The translations under genes and the position numbers were made by a program. DNA of 64,000 nt from Luteibacter sp. OK325 (lineage in GTDB: Bacteria > Pseudomonadota > Gammaproteobacteria > Xanthomonadales > Rhodanobacteraceae): positions 124,001 through 188,000 of the forward strand of contig NZ_QAOX01000004.1 in assembly GCF_003050935.1 (NCBI RefSeq). Reading direction: 5' to 3'. Position 1 is the first letter of the stretch. Each line of letters starts with the position of its first letter. Shown piece after piece: positions 9,901 through 17,092 of this stretch. The notes below the pieces were generated by a model, which did not search any database, was not told the origin of the DNA, and saw nothing but the letters and a program-made list of their open reading frames with translations.

Positions 9901-10116
9901 GTTGGCCTGCTTATCTGCCTTCTTGTCCTTGTCGTCTTTCTTTACCGTTGAGCTAGTGGTCGTTTGTGCCGGCGCAGACGCTGTCGTGGTGACGGGCGTG
10001 GATGTTTGCGCGAAGGCTGCCGTTGGTACCCCCAGATACCCGACGAACGACAAGGTGGCTGTGGCGAGCGCGGCACAAAGCGGCTTGCGCTTAAGCATAT
10101 GTGGCAGATAAGTCAT
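6925..10116 (-). CDS. TonB-dependent outer-membrane receptor (carbohydrate-type)
   Basis: This 1063-aa protein has a signal peptide (MLKRKPLCAALATATL to AFAQ), a Thr/Lys/Asp-rich linker (about 38-80), a TonB-box-like MDAVVVT, a plug domain (about 85-210, with FPAKNIADALAHVPGV and GEGKTVSIRGL) and a long beta-barrel ending in a terminal aromatic-containing strand. It matches the large Xanthomonas/Caulobacter receptor family used for energised uptake of oligosaccharides. The gene is first in an operon with GH92 and GH2, so its cargo is probably a mannose-containing oligosaccharide (inference). Translation may begin at the ATG at 10116 or the ATG at 10098, which starts the cleaner signal peptide; a GAGGG lies upstream of the first. 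Confidence 0.9.
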   Translation of the reverse strand: MTYLPHMLKRKPLCAALATATLSFVGYLGVPTAAFAQTSTPVTTTASAPAQTTTSSTVKKDDKDKKADKQANDTAAGTTNMDAVVVTTYRQSIDQNVLDKRDANSIVEVINAQNIAQFPAKNIADALAHVPGVVISRESGEGKTVSIRGLAPELTLTELNGNYVASADTSAGLTRSFNYTLMPANMFSEIKLYKSLEARLDEGGIGGNVDLHTRRPLEMKANDGFVSLNGAGSDNSSKKTPQTSALWSWKNKDETFGFLVAGSYQKRRDIDYTAKADSWHWWSNDCTSQATCTAPPTDVHGRPYGPDVAPNLDLWSGGGVVDQAGNVDSGYWMPQQFSTSRNELDLKTKGAQATMQFKPSDHLLLTGNYFRFQRQQTQITNTLEVPEWGLPSNSNYADQQGRLLAPNGLTFDPSHTIVTGANYVLPPAGVGCNSLTNPVTGAARQAVDTCSTEIPWLNGSYNVEKATSQTLNLEGEWDNGGSLSGSFNVGRTWATGGPSVQLSMAAKPRNFVNGQWVDGSDGAAWTLGGKPTLTASPDVLQNMLAGAGQVDLGSTGSNMVNTSNSQNFAQADLTWAFDSTWFQSLQFGFKYRDNHAEQTNNEQRWYCKGTTLQFQTCDPNAGQLPAGFLQANSLDGTNEAYSDSTFPAINYPAYYNYLNQTYDRVLYNHPDDKSSIQEKIAAAYVQANFDTGTIRGNVGLRFVSTGQDLTVANEITTNNAVYYHDGGGNILICPTTGQNIAGGACAPGDFQYQPREQAVVQTFENSSTRKRYNKALPSFNIAWNVLDDVVVRAAGSQALARANYTDLAQLGSLTNNTQEYYNDRKQFGAPLPGWYGSGANADLKPFTATQFDLATEWYYAPHSVVGIDLFQKKVKNFVVPVTVNNISVDVNGTPTNFMQYSTNANGRSGTSKGIEFYTQHTWDNGFGYIANYTLNHTTETPVSLGDTQVGKSELIGSAKYAANVSVFYEKNGLLLRASDNFTGRTMQGLAAGLPIYSAPYHQIDLNGDYEFNKHFVVTASVINLSKSTPHQYLGSDTTARLVSLEYAGRQYYVGITYKFGDGG

Positions 10117-10248
10117 TTCTTTTTATTTCCCTCAGTGGTGTGCGCCCTTATGGATCCGGCGCGATGGTCCCCCGTTACATCACTGCTGCAGATGTGCGCT
10201 ATTGCTGCATGCGTCCTCCCTATACCTGCATTTCAATCGATCTAAACT

Positions 10249-10260
10249 TTGACCGGTCAA
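10249..10260. promoter_or_regulatory. Perfect 12-bp palindrome upstream of the TonB receptor (candidate operator)
   Basis: TTGACCGGTCAA is a perfect palindrome with a central CpG, as in many LacI-family operators. Read on the minus strand it contains TTGACC, which could serve as a -35 element. It lies about 130 bp upstream of the receptor start. No LacI-type regulator gene is in the window, so the binding protein is unknown. Confidence 0.45.
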
Positions 10261-10836
10261 CGGGCGCGTAGCTCATTGACGATGGATGTTTCACTTCCCC
10301 GGATGCGCCGCGGGGAGGCTCGCTACACGAAACTCAAGGCAGCGCTAGCCGTTGCTGCCTGCGTCGATTGACGAGAGGCAACGTAGTGATGGAAAGCGGT
10401 GTTCCCCGCCTACTGACTACTAGGGGGAATTCGGCGGCAACTCTCCGGGCCGCGGAAAACAGTCTCCATGGGCAAGGTCTCGCGCGCTTCGCGCGGGCTT
10501 GTGCTCATGGACGTACAGGTGGTGCTTGGTTTCATGTGGCGGCTTCCCCTTCCCCTAGACAGGCCCGGCAGGAAGCAGCAATGTCCCGGGCGGCGCATGA
10601 CGCGCACATCCCTCTGCCCTCCCCACCCCAGTCCAAACCGTTGGCATCTTTCGCGGCTTGGATCGATCTAAATCCCCTGGGGACAGATTAAGACGCTAAA
10701 GCGGGAAGGTGTCACGCTGCGGTGCAAAAATCTTAAGCCGGCTGGTTATATTCGCAACGACAGGCTGGGCCGCCGTTGCGGCGACCGATGTTGACCGGGA
10801 AGGGAAATCACGACGTCGTCCATTACCAGAGACGAC

Positions 10837-10872
10837 GCGTGCGCGTGATCGAGCGAGCGATCACGCGCACGC
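10837..10872. terminator. 15-bp perfect inverted repeat after the methyltransferase operon
   Basis: Arms at 10837-10851 and 10858-10872 are perfectly complementary (15 bp) around a 6-nt loop, and start about 54 nt past the methyltransferase stop codon. The stem would be very stable. There is no U-tract on the minus-strand transcript, so it is either a non-canonical terminator or a 3'-end-protecting structure. Confidence 0.5.
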
Positions 10873-10925
10873 GCACGCGGAGCGAACCCTGAGACCTGCG
10901 CGCAGGAAGTCGTTAGGGGGAACGG

Positions 10926-11771
10926 TTACGCTGTAACTGTGGGTTCAACACCCGAGCCATAGATCGCATCGAGTTCGTCGAGGCGCGCGCGCCAGACGGC
11001 ATTCGGTTTAAGGGCCTGCGCGGGCGGAATCACAAGCGTTTCCTGTCCGGTGTACTCAGCGGAGGTGAAATCACGCAGTGCCACGCGCTGGATGTGCGGC
11101 CCTTCAACCGGCAGTGTCGGCGCGCGATAGACGATGACCTCGTGGTCGGGCGAATAGTCCTGGCATAACCTTTCAACCAACAGTTCCCGATACGCGTCCG
11201 GCGTTTTGAATCGGCCAAGGGAGCGATCACCGACGACACCGAGCTGCCAGAGGATCACGTGGCTCGTCGTATCCAGGTTGCGCTCGAAGAACAGTAGCTG
11301 GCTGGCCTCGAGATGCTGGCAGCCGAAGCGGGCCGGATCGATGCCGAGATCGGCATACAGGCAGTCTTCGGCGGATATGCCAGGCTCCATATAAGCCTCG
11401 TAGCCTTCAGCGCGGGCGACCTCGATCACCTTATGCGGCGACCAGGCGAAAATGCCCGGGTGACCGTAGAACACGGCGCAGACCCGCTTCCCGGCACGCA
11501 CTTCAGCCATCATCACCTCGACCCATTCACGATAGGTCTTCATGCGTGACTTGCCCGGACGGTAGTACGGCTGGAGACTGCGGACCTCCGGATTCAGGCG
11601 TTGTAGCCAGAGCTCCACGACGTGGTCCGAGAGTGCAGCGAAGACGACGTCCGCGGTCTCGATATAGCTGCGCGCAATCGGCGTCAGGTGGGAACCCAAG
11701 GTAATGCCCATGCCAACGGAAGTGATGCTGCCGCGGCGGGCTTCAGTCGATACCGGATCAGATGTATTCAT
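10926..11771 (-). CDS. Split-borosin-type peptide alpha-N-methyltransferase (tetrapyrrole-methylase fold)
   Basis: This 281-aa protein is a SAM-dependent methyltransferase of the tetrapyrrole methylase superfamily, and its pattern follows the borosin backbone N-methyltransferases rather than porphyrin enzymes. It opens with GSITSVGMGITLGSHLT, has ARSYIETADVVF, then LQPYYRPGKSRMKTY, YGHPGIFAW (102-110), MEPGISAEDCLYADLGIDP and HLEASQLLFF. Y70, R76 and Y80 have the same spacing as the catalytic Tyr/Arg/Tyr set described for OphMA-type enzymes. There is no fused C-terminal core peptide, as in the two-protein Shewanella system (SonM with substrate SonA). The start overlaps the GGDEF gene stop by 4 nt. 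The small protein encoded first in the operon is the obvious candidate substrate. Methylation of that peptide is inference. Confidence 0.82.
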   Translation of the reverse strand: MNTSDPVSTEARRGSITSVGMGITLGSHLTPIARSYIETADVVFAALSDHVVELWLQRLNPEVRSLQPYYRPGKSRMKTYREWVEVMMAEVRAGKRVCAVFYGHPGIFAWSPHKVIEVARAEGYEAYMEPGISAEDCLYADLGIDPARFGCQHLEASQLLFFERNLDTTSHVILWQLGVVGDRSLGRFKTPDAYRELLVERLCQDYSPDHEVIVYRAPTLPVEGPHIQRVALRDFTSAEYTGQETLVIPPAQALKPNAVWRARLDELDAIYGSGVEPTVTA

Positions 11772-13582
11772 AGACTCATAGTATGCAAAGGTAATTGTGA
11801 CGAACGCGCACCGTCGTCCCCGTCGCCATCGATGACGACGCGGTTACGCCCCATGTGTTTCGCCTGATATAGCGCGGCATCCGAGGCACGGCACAGTCGC
11901 TGTAAGTCGTAGCCTGCGCTGTCGGTACTGGCCAGACCGATGCTGGCCGAGACGGAAATCACCAGGCCGTCCATAACCAGCGGTGATGCCGTGAGCGCCA
12001 ACCGGATTCTCTCGGCGACCACGCTACCCTGCAATCGCGGCGTATCCACCAGCAACATGCCGAACTCCTCGCCACCGAGGCGCCCGAGCAGATCGGCACG
12101 GCGCAACTGTCCTTTGCAGATCGCGACAGCGTGCTTCAGCACAGCATCGCCCAGGGCGTGCCCGTGCGTATCGTTAACCTGCTTGAAATGATCCAGGTCA
12201 AGAAAGACAAGGCAGCCGTCGCCGGATCGCTTTTCAAGGACCTGGAGTGCGCGAACGGATTCGCTCATGAAATGCTGATGATTGAAAATTCCAGTGAGTC
12301 CATCGCACGACGACAACCACTTGAAACGAAGCTGTGAACGCTTGATGCGTACCATCCAGAAGACGATCGAAAGAAGAACGAGGAACATCACCACGATATA
12401 GAGACGACTCGTCTCCACGGCCTTGGCATCCAACGCCTGCTGGAGCCGCAGAATGCGATTTTCCTTGCTCAGGCCCTCGGTTTCGAGCTTCTCGGCGCGA
12501 AAGTGCTGATTGGCCGCCTCATAGGCCGCATTCCTGACGTTCGCATCGCGCAGGTAGCCTTGGTCCTGGACGACGTAGTGTTCGTAGTAATCCAGCGCGC
12601 TGGCATCGTGCCCCTGTGCCTTCTCAATCGAGTACAGCACCCGGTAAGCGAAGCGCAGCGCCTCGTTGACGTCACCAACGTGGTTCATGGCAACGACCTC
12701 AAGCGCGGCTCTGCGTGCTTCGCTGGCGTTGCCCATTTGCTCGTAGATTCGGGCGCGTGCACTGGCCAGATCGATGAGATGTGGAAAGTACTTGCTTGCC
12801 TGGATGGCAGGCGTGAGCCGACGGACGGTCGCCAGCGCCTCGATCAGCTTGTGTTCGCTCAGCAACCGATCCACCAGGATGAGTGAGGCGGCATTGGCGA
12901 AAATCGGCTGGCGGTCCGCAGTGCAGGCGTCTATTGTCGCCATCAACTCCGGGCTGCTAGCTGTCAGCTGGCGGGACCCCTCGAGCGCGACGACTTTCTG
13001 CGCCATGCCCGGGCAGGGAGATTGGCCGGCCGGCGTCGCGCTCAACATCATATCGGCATACTTCAGTGCCTGCTCCGGCTGGCCCGCATACGCAAGCATC
13101 TGCGACAGGTTTGCCAACAATATGAATCGGGCCTGCGGATCAGTCACCACATCCAGGGTGTCCGCCGCGCGGGTCGTCATGGCGTAAGCCTCCGCGTACT
13201 TCCCCCGGCCGGTCAGGTTGTTCATCAGCATGGCGCTCGCGCGAACGCCTACCGGATCATCGTCCGACTCCCCCATGACTTCCTGGAAAGCCGTGGCCGC
13301 TTCAGGATAGCGTCCCTCGTAATTGGCCTCCCAGCCATCGAGGTAGCGCAGATACCGCTTTTCGGACTTCGTCAGTGAGCCCACGTCGCCATGGAGTTCG
13401 GCCAGCTTCTCAACGAAGCCGGCGTGATCCGTCGTGCGTATAGCATCGACCTGCGCGAGCCGATCCGCGCTCGGCGCTGCCGACCGCGCGGAATCGGCAT
13501 GAGCCCCCTGGACTTGCATCCACACTGCCAGCCCCACCAGGACCGGCCAGGGTCGCATGTAGCGACGACAGCGGAGGGCCAT
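11768..13582 (-). CDS. Membrane-bound diguanylate cyclase with periplasmic helical-repeat sensor region
   Basis: This 604-aa protein has a signal sequence or first membrane segment (about 12-30), a long TPR-like helical region (about 40-370) predicted to be periplasmic, a short coiled coil (about 372-395), a membrane segment (about 397-417) and a C-terminal GGDEF domain (about 430-590). The active-site loop is GGEEF at 503-507. An RxxD allosteric site (RRAD) lies five residues before it, and FLDLDHFKQVNDTHGHALGD is canonical, so it should make c-di-GMP. It starts 12 nt after the small peptide gene (GAGGGA ribosome site overlapping that gene's TGA) and overlaps the methyltransferase start by 4 nt. 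Sharing an operon with a borosin-like pair suggests that it senses or signals for that peptide, which is speculative. Confidence 0.9.
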   Translation of the reverse strand: MALRCRRYMRPWPVLVGLAVWMQVQGAHADSARSAAPSADRLAQVDAIRTTDHAGFVEKLAELHGDVGSLTKSEKRYLRYLDGWEANYEGRYPEAATAFQEVMGESDDDPVGVRASAMLMNNLTGRGKYAEAYAMTTRAADTLDVVTDPQARFILLANLSQMLAYAGQPEQALKYADMMLSATPAGQSPCPGMAQKVVALEGSRQLTASSPELMATIDACTADRQPIFANAASLILVDRLLSEHKLIEALATVRRLTPAIQASKYFPHLIDLASARARIYEQMGNASEARRAALEVVAMNHVGDVNEALRFAYRVLYSIEKAQGHDASALDYYEHYVVQDQGYLRDANVRNAAYEAANQHFRAEKLETEGLSKENRILRLQQALDAKAVETSRLYIVVMFLVLLSIVFWMVRIKRSQLRFKWLSSCDGLTGIFNHQHFMSESVRALQVLEKRSGDGCLVFLDLDHFKQVNDTHGHALGDAVLKHAVAICKGQLRRADLLGRLGGEEFGMLLVDTPRLQGSVVAERIRLALTASPLVMDGLVISVSASIGLASTDSAGYDLQRLCRASDAALYQAKHMGRNRVVIDGDGDDGARSSQLPLHTMSL

Positions 13583-13594
13583 GCCGATATTCCC

Positions 13595-13924
13595 TCAGGT
13601 CGAGGGTGTGTCGCCGTCAGCATCGTCCGGACGCTGCTTCGGCTCGTCGTCCTTGCCGTCGCCATGGTCGTCATCATGATGATGGTGATGATGGTCGTCG
13701 TGACCGTCGCCCTCATGCCCGCCCGTCTGGGTCATGTGTTCGACGTGCATCTGCTTCAGACCCAGTTCTTTCGTCAGGCCCGCACTGTCGCCATTGGCAA
13801 CCAGCTCGCGCAGGCCTTCCGAGGCTTCGCTCGCTTCCAGCACTTGTGCCAATGCTTCGGGCGAGGCGCGCCGCAAAGCTGCATCGCGGCCAATGGCTTC
13901 CAGTAGTTCGACGGTGTCGCGCAT
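13595..13924 (-). CDS. Small protein with borosin-precursor-like helical domain and His/Asp-rich tail
   Basis: This 109-aa product is first in the operon. Residues 1-58 form a small helical domain (LLEAIGRDAALRRASPEAL, then LVANGDSAGLTKELG) resembling the binding domain of the Shewanella split-borosin substrate SonA, in which LGQDAQL and MTGDMEKLKTLSG occupy equivalent places (recalled from memory). Residues 59-109 are a low-complexity tail with eleven His, including six in a row at 78-83, many Asp, and few hydrophobic residues (V61, M64). It is the candidate methylation substrate. A metal-binding protein unrelated to methylation is the alternative. AGGGGA stands about 8 nt before the ATG. 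There is no signal peptide. Confidence 0.65.
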   Translation of the reverse strand: MRDTVELLEAIGRDAALRRASPEALAQVLEASEASEGLRELVANGDSAGLTKELGLKQMHVEHMTQTGGHEGDGHDDHHHHHHDDDHGDGKDDEPKQRPDDADGDTPST

Positions 13925-14177
13925 GATCTTCCCCTGAGGTTGGTTGCAATGACGGACCGCTACGAGGCTGTATCGGCAGGTTGCCCGATTTCTTTAGTCG
14001 CTTGGTCCGGAATAGCTGGCTGGACATCCGAAGCATCCGCCGTCTGGATATAGTTGCGTGCGGCGAGTGTCCGGCAGGCTTCGGTCGACGATAATGCTGG
14101 CATAGCCATCCGCCAATAATGCGACAAAACTCACGGTTTCGGCAGGGACCATCGTGTAGCAAGTTCTTGGAGTCGAT

Positions 14178-14765
14178 ATGTGGGGACGTGGAGGACATGA
14201 CGCCGTGGTACTCGCGGCGGGTGGTAGCGCCAGCCTGGGGAAGCCCAAGCAACTGTTGACCATTTCGGGGGAAACCCTGCTGCAGCGCGCGGTGCGCCTG
14301 GCGAAGGCGACCTGTCCGACCCGCCTTCTGGTGGTACTGGGCGCCCACGCCGAACAGCTGGCGCCCTTGGTCACCGGCACGACCATCGTCTTCAACCCCA
14401 CCTGGGAAACCGGCATCGCTTCCTCATTGACCCGGGCCGCCACCGCGCTCGCCGGCCGGACGTACCCGGTGCTGGTCACTGTGGTGGACCAGCCGTGCCT
14501 GGATCCGGATCACCTTCAGAAACTCTTCGCCGCCTTCGACGGCAGCTGCGACGTTGTCTCTGCCTACGGTGATGCGTTGGGGCCGCCGGCCCTTCTCCGT
14601 CCCGAAACTATGGCTCTTGCCGGCACGCTTCAGGGCGACGCCGCCTTCCGGCGTCTGTGGGCGGGCGGTCACCCGGCGGCGGTGCGTCGCGATGCGCTGG
14701 GCCGGAAACTGGATACCCCGGAGGACGTGGCGGACGCTGTTCGCGCAGGCTTGCTGGACGGCTAG
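14178..14765 (+). CDS. MobA-like nucleotidyltransferase (MocA/CTP:molybdopterin family)
   Basis: This 195-aa protein has the fold of MobA-like NTP transferases, which attach GMP or CMP to molybdopterin or activate related alcohols. The N-terminal loop reads VLAAGGSASLGKPKQLL (residues 11-27). Family members usually have an Arg in the middle of this loop (LAAGxSxRxGxxK), where this protein has Ala-Ser. VTVVDQPCLDP corresponds to the metal-binding DxP region, and a C-terminal DTPEDV is typical of MocA. No molybdoenzyme gene is nearby, so the acceptor is uncertain. It is divergent from the borosin-like operon, with 253 bp between them. GGAG lies seven bases before the ATG. Confidence 0.75.
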   Translation: MWGRGGHDAVVLAAGGSASLGKPKQLLTISGETLLQRAVRLAKATCPTRLLVVLGAHAEQLAPLVTGTTIVFNPTWETGIASSLTRAATALAGRTYPVLVTVVDQPCLDPDHLQKLFAAFDGSCDVVSAYGDALGPPALLRPETMALAGTLQGDAAFRRLWAGGHPAAVRRDALGRKLDTPEDVADAVRAGLLDG

Positions 14766-14777
14766 GCGGCCGACGCC

Positions 14778-16088
14778 TCAGAGTCGCCCTGCCCGCTTGA
14801 TCGCCAGGTAGCGCTCCACCAATCGCCCGGACAGCTCGCTGGCAAGCACATCCAGCGTGGCAATACCTTCCCGCCGCAAGCGCGCGTGCACCGCGTCCCG
14901 CTGGTCCAGGTAGCGCAGGGCGCCGGCGGTGCGGATAGCGGCTTCCAGACTCTCCGTACCGCTCGTCGCGGCACGATCCAGCGCCAGTTCGCGCAGGCTT
15001 ACCACCAGCACGAGATGCCGGCGCGACATCATCTTTACCGCTGCGCGCAGCTCCTCGTCGTCTTCGTCGCGCACATTGGTCACCAGCACCACCAGCGCGC
15101 GCCGTCGCTGGCGCGTCTGCAGCTCGCTGGCCGCGTGGAGGTAATCGGTGGGCGTGGATTCGGCGCGCAGGTCATAGCCAGCACCCAGCAGCATGTCCAT
15201 GCCACCGGCACCCTGTTGGGGCGCCAACCAGCGCGTGTTCTGGCCGGCGCATGCGAGCAATCCGACGCTATCGCCCTGGCGCAGCGCGATGTAGGCCAGC
15301 GCGAGCGAAGCGTTCAGTACATGGTCGAAGTGGCCCACGCCCTCGTCTTCGGCCAGCATGCGGCGGCCGCAGTCAAGCATCAGCACGACCTGCTGATGGC
15401 TCTCATCGCGGTACTGGCGGGACATCAGCCGGCCGGCGCGCGCCGTGGCTTTCCAGTCGACCTTGCGCAGGCTGTCGCCGACGCGGTAATCACGCAGTTC
15501 CTGGAATTCCGTACCTTCGCCGCGCCGGCGTTGCAGCCGCGCGCCTACGGAGCGCGAGGCCAGTTCGACGCTCAGCCCGGCCATGCGCGCGAGCGGTGCA
15601 AAGTTGGGAAACACGCGTACATCCGCCGCGACGTCCAGCGTGCGGCGTTGGTGCCAGAAACGCCAGGGCGAGGTCAGTTCCACCTGGCAACCCGCAAAGG
15701 CGAACTTGCCTCGCGAGGCCGGCCACAGCGCATACGAGAACCCGAGCTCGCGCGAAGGTGCGAGGTCGACCGTGCGCGGCAGGCCCTCGACGCGCCAGCC
15801 GCCAGGATGCATATCGTGGATGCGTACGCGACGTTTATGCGTGCCCGCGTGGCGCAGGCGCAACGTCACATCGAGGCGCTCGCCCAATGGCAGCACGGCG
15901 TCGAGTTCGCGCGTCAGTTCGGGCGAGGCCTGCCGGCCCAGGCGAAATACGTCGCACACGAGGGCGACGGCGCACAACGCACCAAGCAGGCACCACCATG
16001 ACAGCGGAAGCAGCTCGAACGACACGAGTACGCCCACGGCGAACCAGGCGCCGATGAGTGACAGCATGGCGGCGGCGGGACGGATCAT
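14778..16088 (-). CDS. DUF58 domain protein with degenerate vWA-like fold
   Basis: This 436-aa protein has two N-terminal membrane segments (about 5-25 and 28-46) and a cytoplasmic DUF58/vWA-like region. The DUF58 hallmark is FQELRDYRVGDSLRKVDWKATAR followed by a conserved RQYRDE. The position of the vWA metal site reads LDCGRRM instead of DxSxS, so metal binding there is unlikely. DUF58 proteins accompany MoxR ATPases as membrane-linked partners. The start at 16088 overlaps the MoxR stop by 4 nt (ATGA); upstream in-frame sequence is the shadow of the MoxR gene. It is the last gene of the eight-gene cluster. Confidence 0.88.
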   Translation of the reverse strand: MIRPAAAMLSLIGAWFAVGVLVSFELLPLSWWCLLGALCAVALVCDVFRLGRQASPELTRELDAVLPLGERLDVTLRLRHAGTHKRRVRIHDMHPGGWRVEGLPRTVDLAPSRELGFSYALWPASRGKFAFAGCQVELTSPWRFWHQRRTLDVAADVRVFPNFAPLARMAGLSVELASRSVGARLQRRRGEGTEFQELRDYRVGDSLRKVDWKATARAGRLMSRQYRDESHQQVVLMLDCGRRMLAEDEGVGHFDHVLNASLALAYIALRQGDSVGLLACAGQNTRWLAPQQGAGGMDMLLGAGYDLRAESTPTDYLHAASELQTRQRRRALVVLVTNVRDEDDEELRAAVKMMSRRHLVLVVSLRELALDRAATSGTESLEAAIRTAGALRYLDQRDAVHARLRREGIATLDVLASELSGRLVERYLAIKRAGRL

Positions 16089-17092
16089 CGGCGCGGCGCG
16101 GCCACTTTGTGCAGCAGGCCCTTGAGGATGTCTTCGGCGTGCTGGCCGTCGATCAGCGCCTCGGGCGCCAGTAGCAAACGATGGCGAAGCGCGGGAATCG
16201 CCACGCTGCGCACGTCGTCGGGCGTGACGAAGTCGCGGCCGTCCACCAGAGCAGCGGCTCGCGCGAGGCGCACCAGCGCCAGACCACCACGGGGACCTGC
16301 GCCGGCGAGCACGCCTGCCCACTCGCGGGTGGCGCGCGCGATTCGCACGGCGTAATCGACCACCTCATGATCCACGCGCAAGGTCGCCACCATGCGCTGG
16401 ATGGCCATCAGCTCCGCCTCGTTCATTACGGGCGATACGCGGGACACGTCGAGGTCCGCAGCCACCTGCCCGTCCAGGACCTCGGTCACCATACGTGTCT
16501 CGTCGGCGAGCGTCGGGTATTCGATCTGCACTTTCACCAGGAAGCGATCCAGCTGCGCCTCGGGCAGCGCATAGGTGCCTTCTTGTTCAATGGGGTTCTG
16601 CGTAGCGACCACCATGAACGGCTGCGGCAACGGGAAACGCCGGCCTTCGATCGTGACCTGGTTTTCCTGCATGGCTTCCAGCAACGCCGCCTGCGTCTTG
16701 GCCGGTGCACGATTGATTTCATCGGCCAGCAGCAGGTTGGCGAACACCGGCCCACGACGGATCTGGAAACGCTCCGCCTTCATGTCGTACACCGCATGCC
16801 CGGTGACGTCGGTGGGCATCAGGTCGGGGGTGAACTGCACGCGGCCGAAGGTGCAACCCACGGCGCTGGCAAGCGCGCGCACCAGCAAGGTCTTGCCCAG
16901 GCCCGGTACGCCCTCGATCAGCACGTGGCCGGCAGCGAGCAAGGCCATCAGCACCTGCTCGAAGACCGGTTGCTGGCCGATGAACGCGCGACCGACCTGG
17001 CTGCGCAGCGCAGCGATGCGTGCGGCGACTTCCGCCGGGGTAAAGGTGATCGGGGCCGCGACTTCGCGCGGGGTGTCGACGGACGTGTTCAT
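16085..17092 (-). CDS. MoxR-family AAA+ ATPase
   Basis: This 335-aa cytoplasmic ATPase is typical in length for MoxR/AAA_3. Walker A is GVPGLGKT (61-68), Walker B is LLADEINR (121-128), and sensor 1 is VVATQNPIEQEGTYALPEAQLDRF. MoxR ATPases act as chaperone-like remodelling factors working with vWA/DUF58 proteins, often in envelope stress or enzyme maturation. The gene is coupled to DUF4350 upstream and DUF58 downstream by 4-nt overlaps. The client protein is not identifiable from the locus. Confidence 0.95.
   Translation of the reverse strand: MNTSVDTPREVAAPITFTPAEVAARIAALRSQVGRAFIGQQPVFEQVLMALLAAGHVLIEGVPGLGKTLLVRALASAVGCTFGRVQFTPDLMPTDVTGHAVYDMKAERFQIRRGPVFANLLLADEINRAPAKTQAALLEAMQENQVTIEGRRFPLPQPFMVVATQNPIEQEGTYALPEAQLDRFLVKVQIEYPTLADETRMVTEVLDGQVAADLDVSRVSPVMNEAELMAIQRMVATLRVDHEVVDYAVRIARATREWAGVLAGAGPRGGLALVRLARAAALVDGRDFVTPDDVRSVAIPALRHRLLLAPEALIDGQHAEDILKGLLHKVAAPRR

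Larger units (their letters stand above)
10117..10925. other. Long intergenic region between the receptor operon and the methyltransferase gene
   Basis: About 800 bases carry no credible coding sequence on either strand. The part near 10117-10300 holds the promoter of the receptor operon and a perfect palindrome (10249-10260). The decamer TCGATCTAAA occurs twice, at 10238-10247 and 10663-10672. A strong inverted repeat (10837-10872) lies just beyond the end of the methyltransferase operon. The middle (10300-10830) shows only GC-rich short hairpins. Confidence 0.6.

Noticed and set aside
6898-9951. 1017-codon plus-strand open frame opposite the TonB receptor
   Set aside because: The minus-strand frame has a signal peptide, plug and barrel motifs; the plus-strand product is Val/Arg/Gly-rich without domains, as expected for the antisense of a GC-rich gene.
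10926-11771. Reading of the methyltransferase as a cobalamin or siroheme biosynthesis enzyme
   Set aside because: The fold is shared, but no tetrapyrrole genes are nearby, and the YGHPGIF/MEPGISAEDCLYADLGIDP pattern plus the Tyr-Arg-Tyr spacing fit the borosin group better.
13670-13700. Short trinucleotide-like repeat (ATG/GTG/GTC) that might be a microsatellite or CRISPR-like
   Set aside because: It is the codon pattern of the His/Asp tail of the small protein, imperfect and with no spacers.
13391-13906. Plus-strand frame with a Val/Met-rich hydrophobic run opposite the His-rich peptide gene
   Set aside because: The hydrophobic run is simply the complement of the His/Asp codons; there is no start with a ribosome site.
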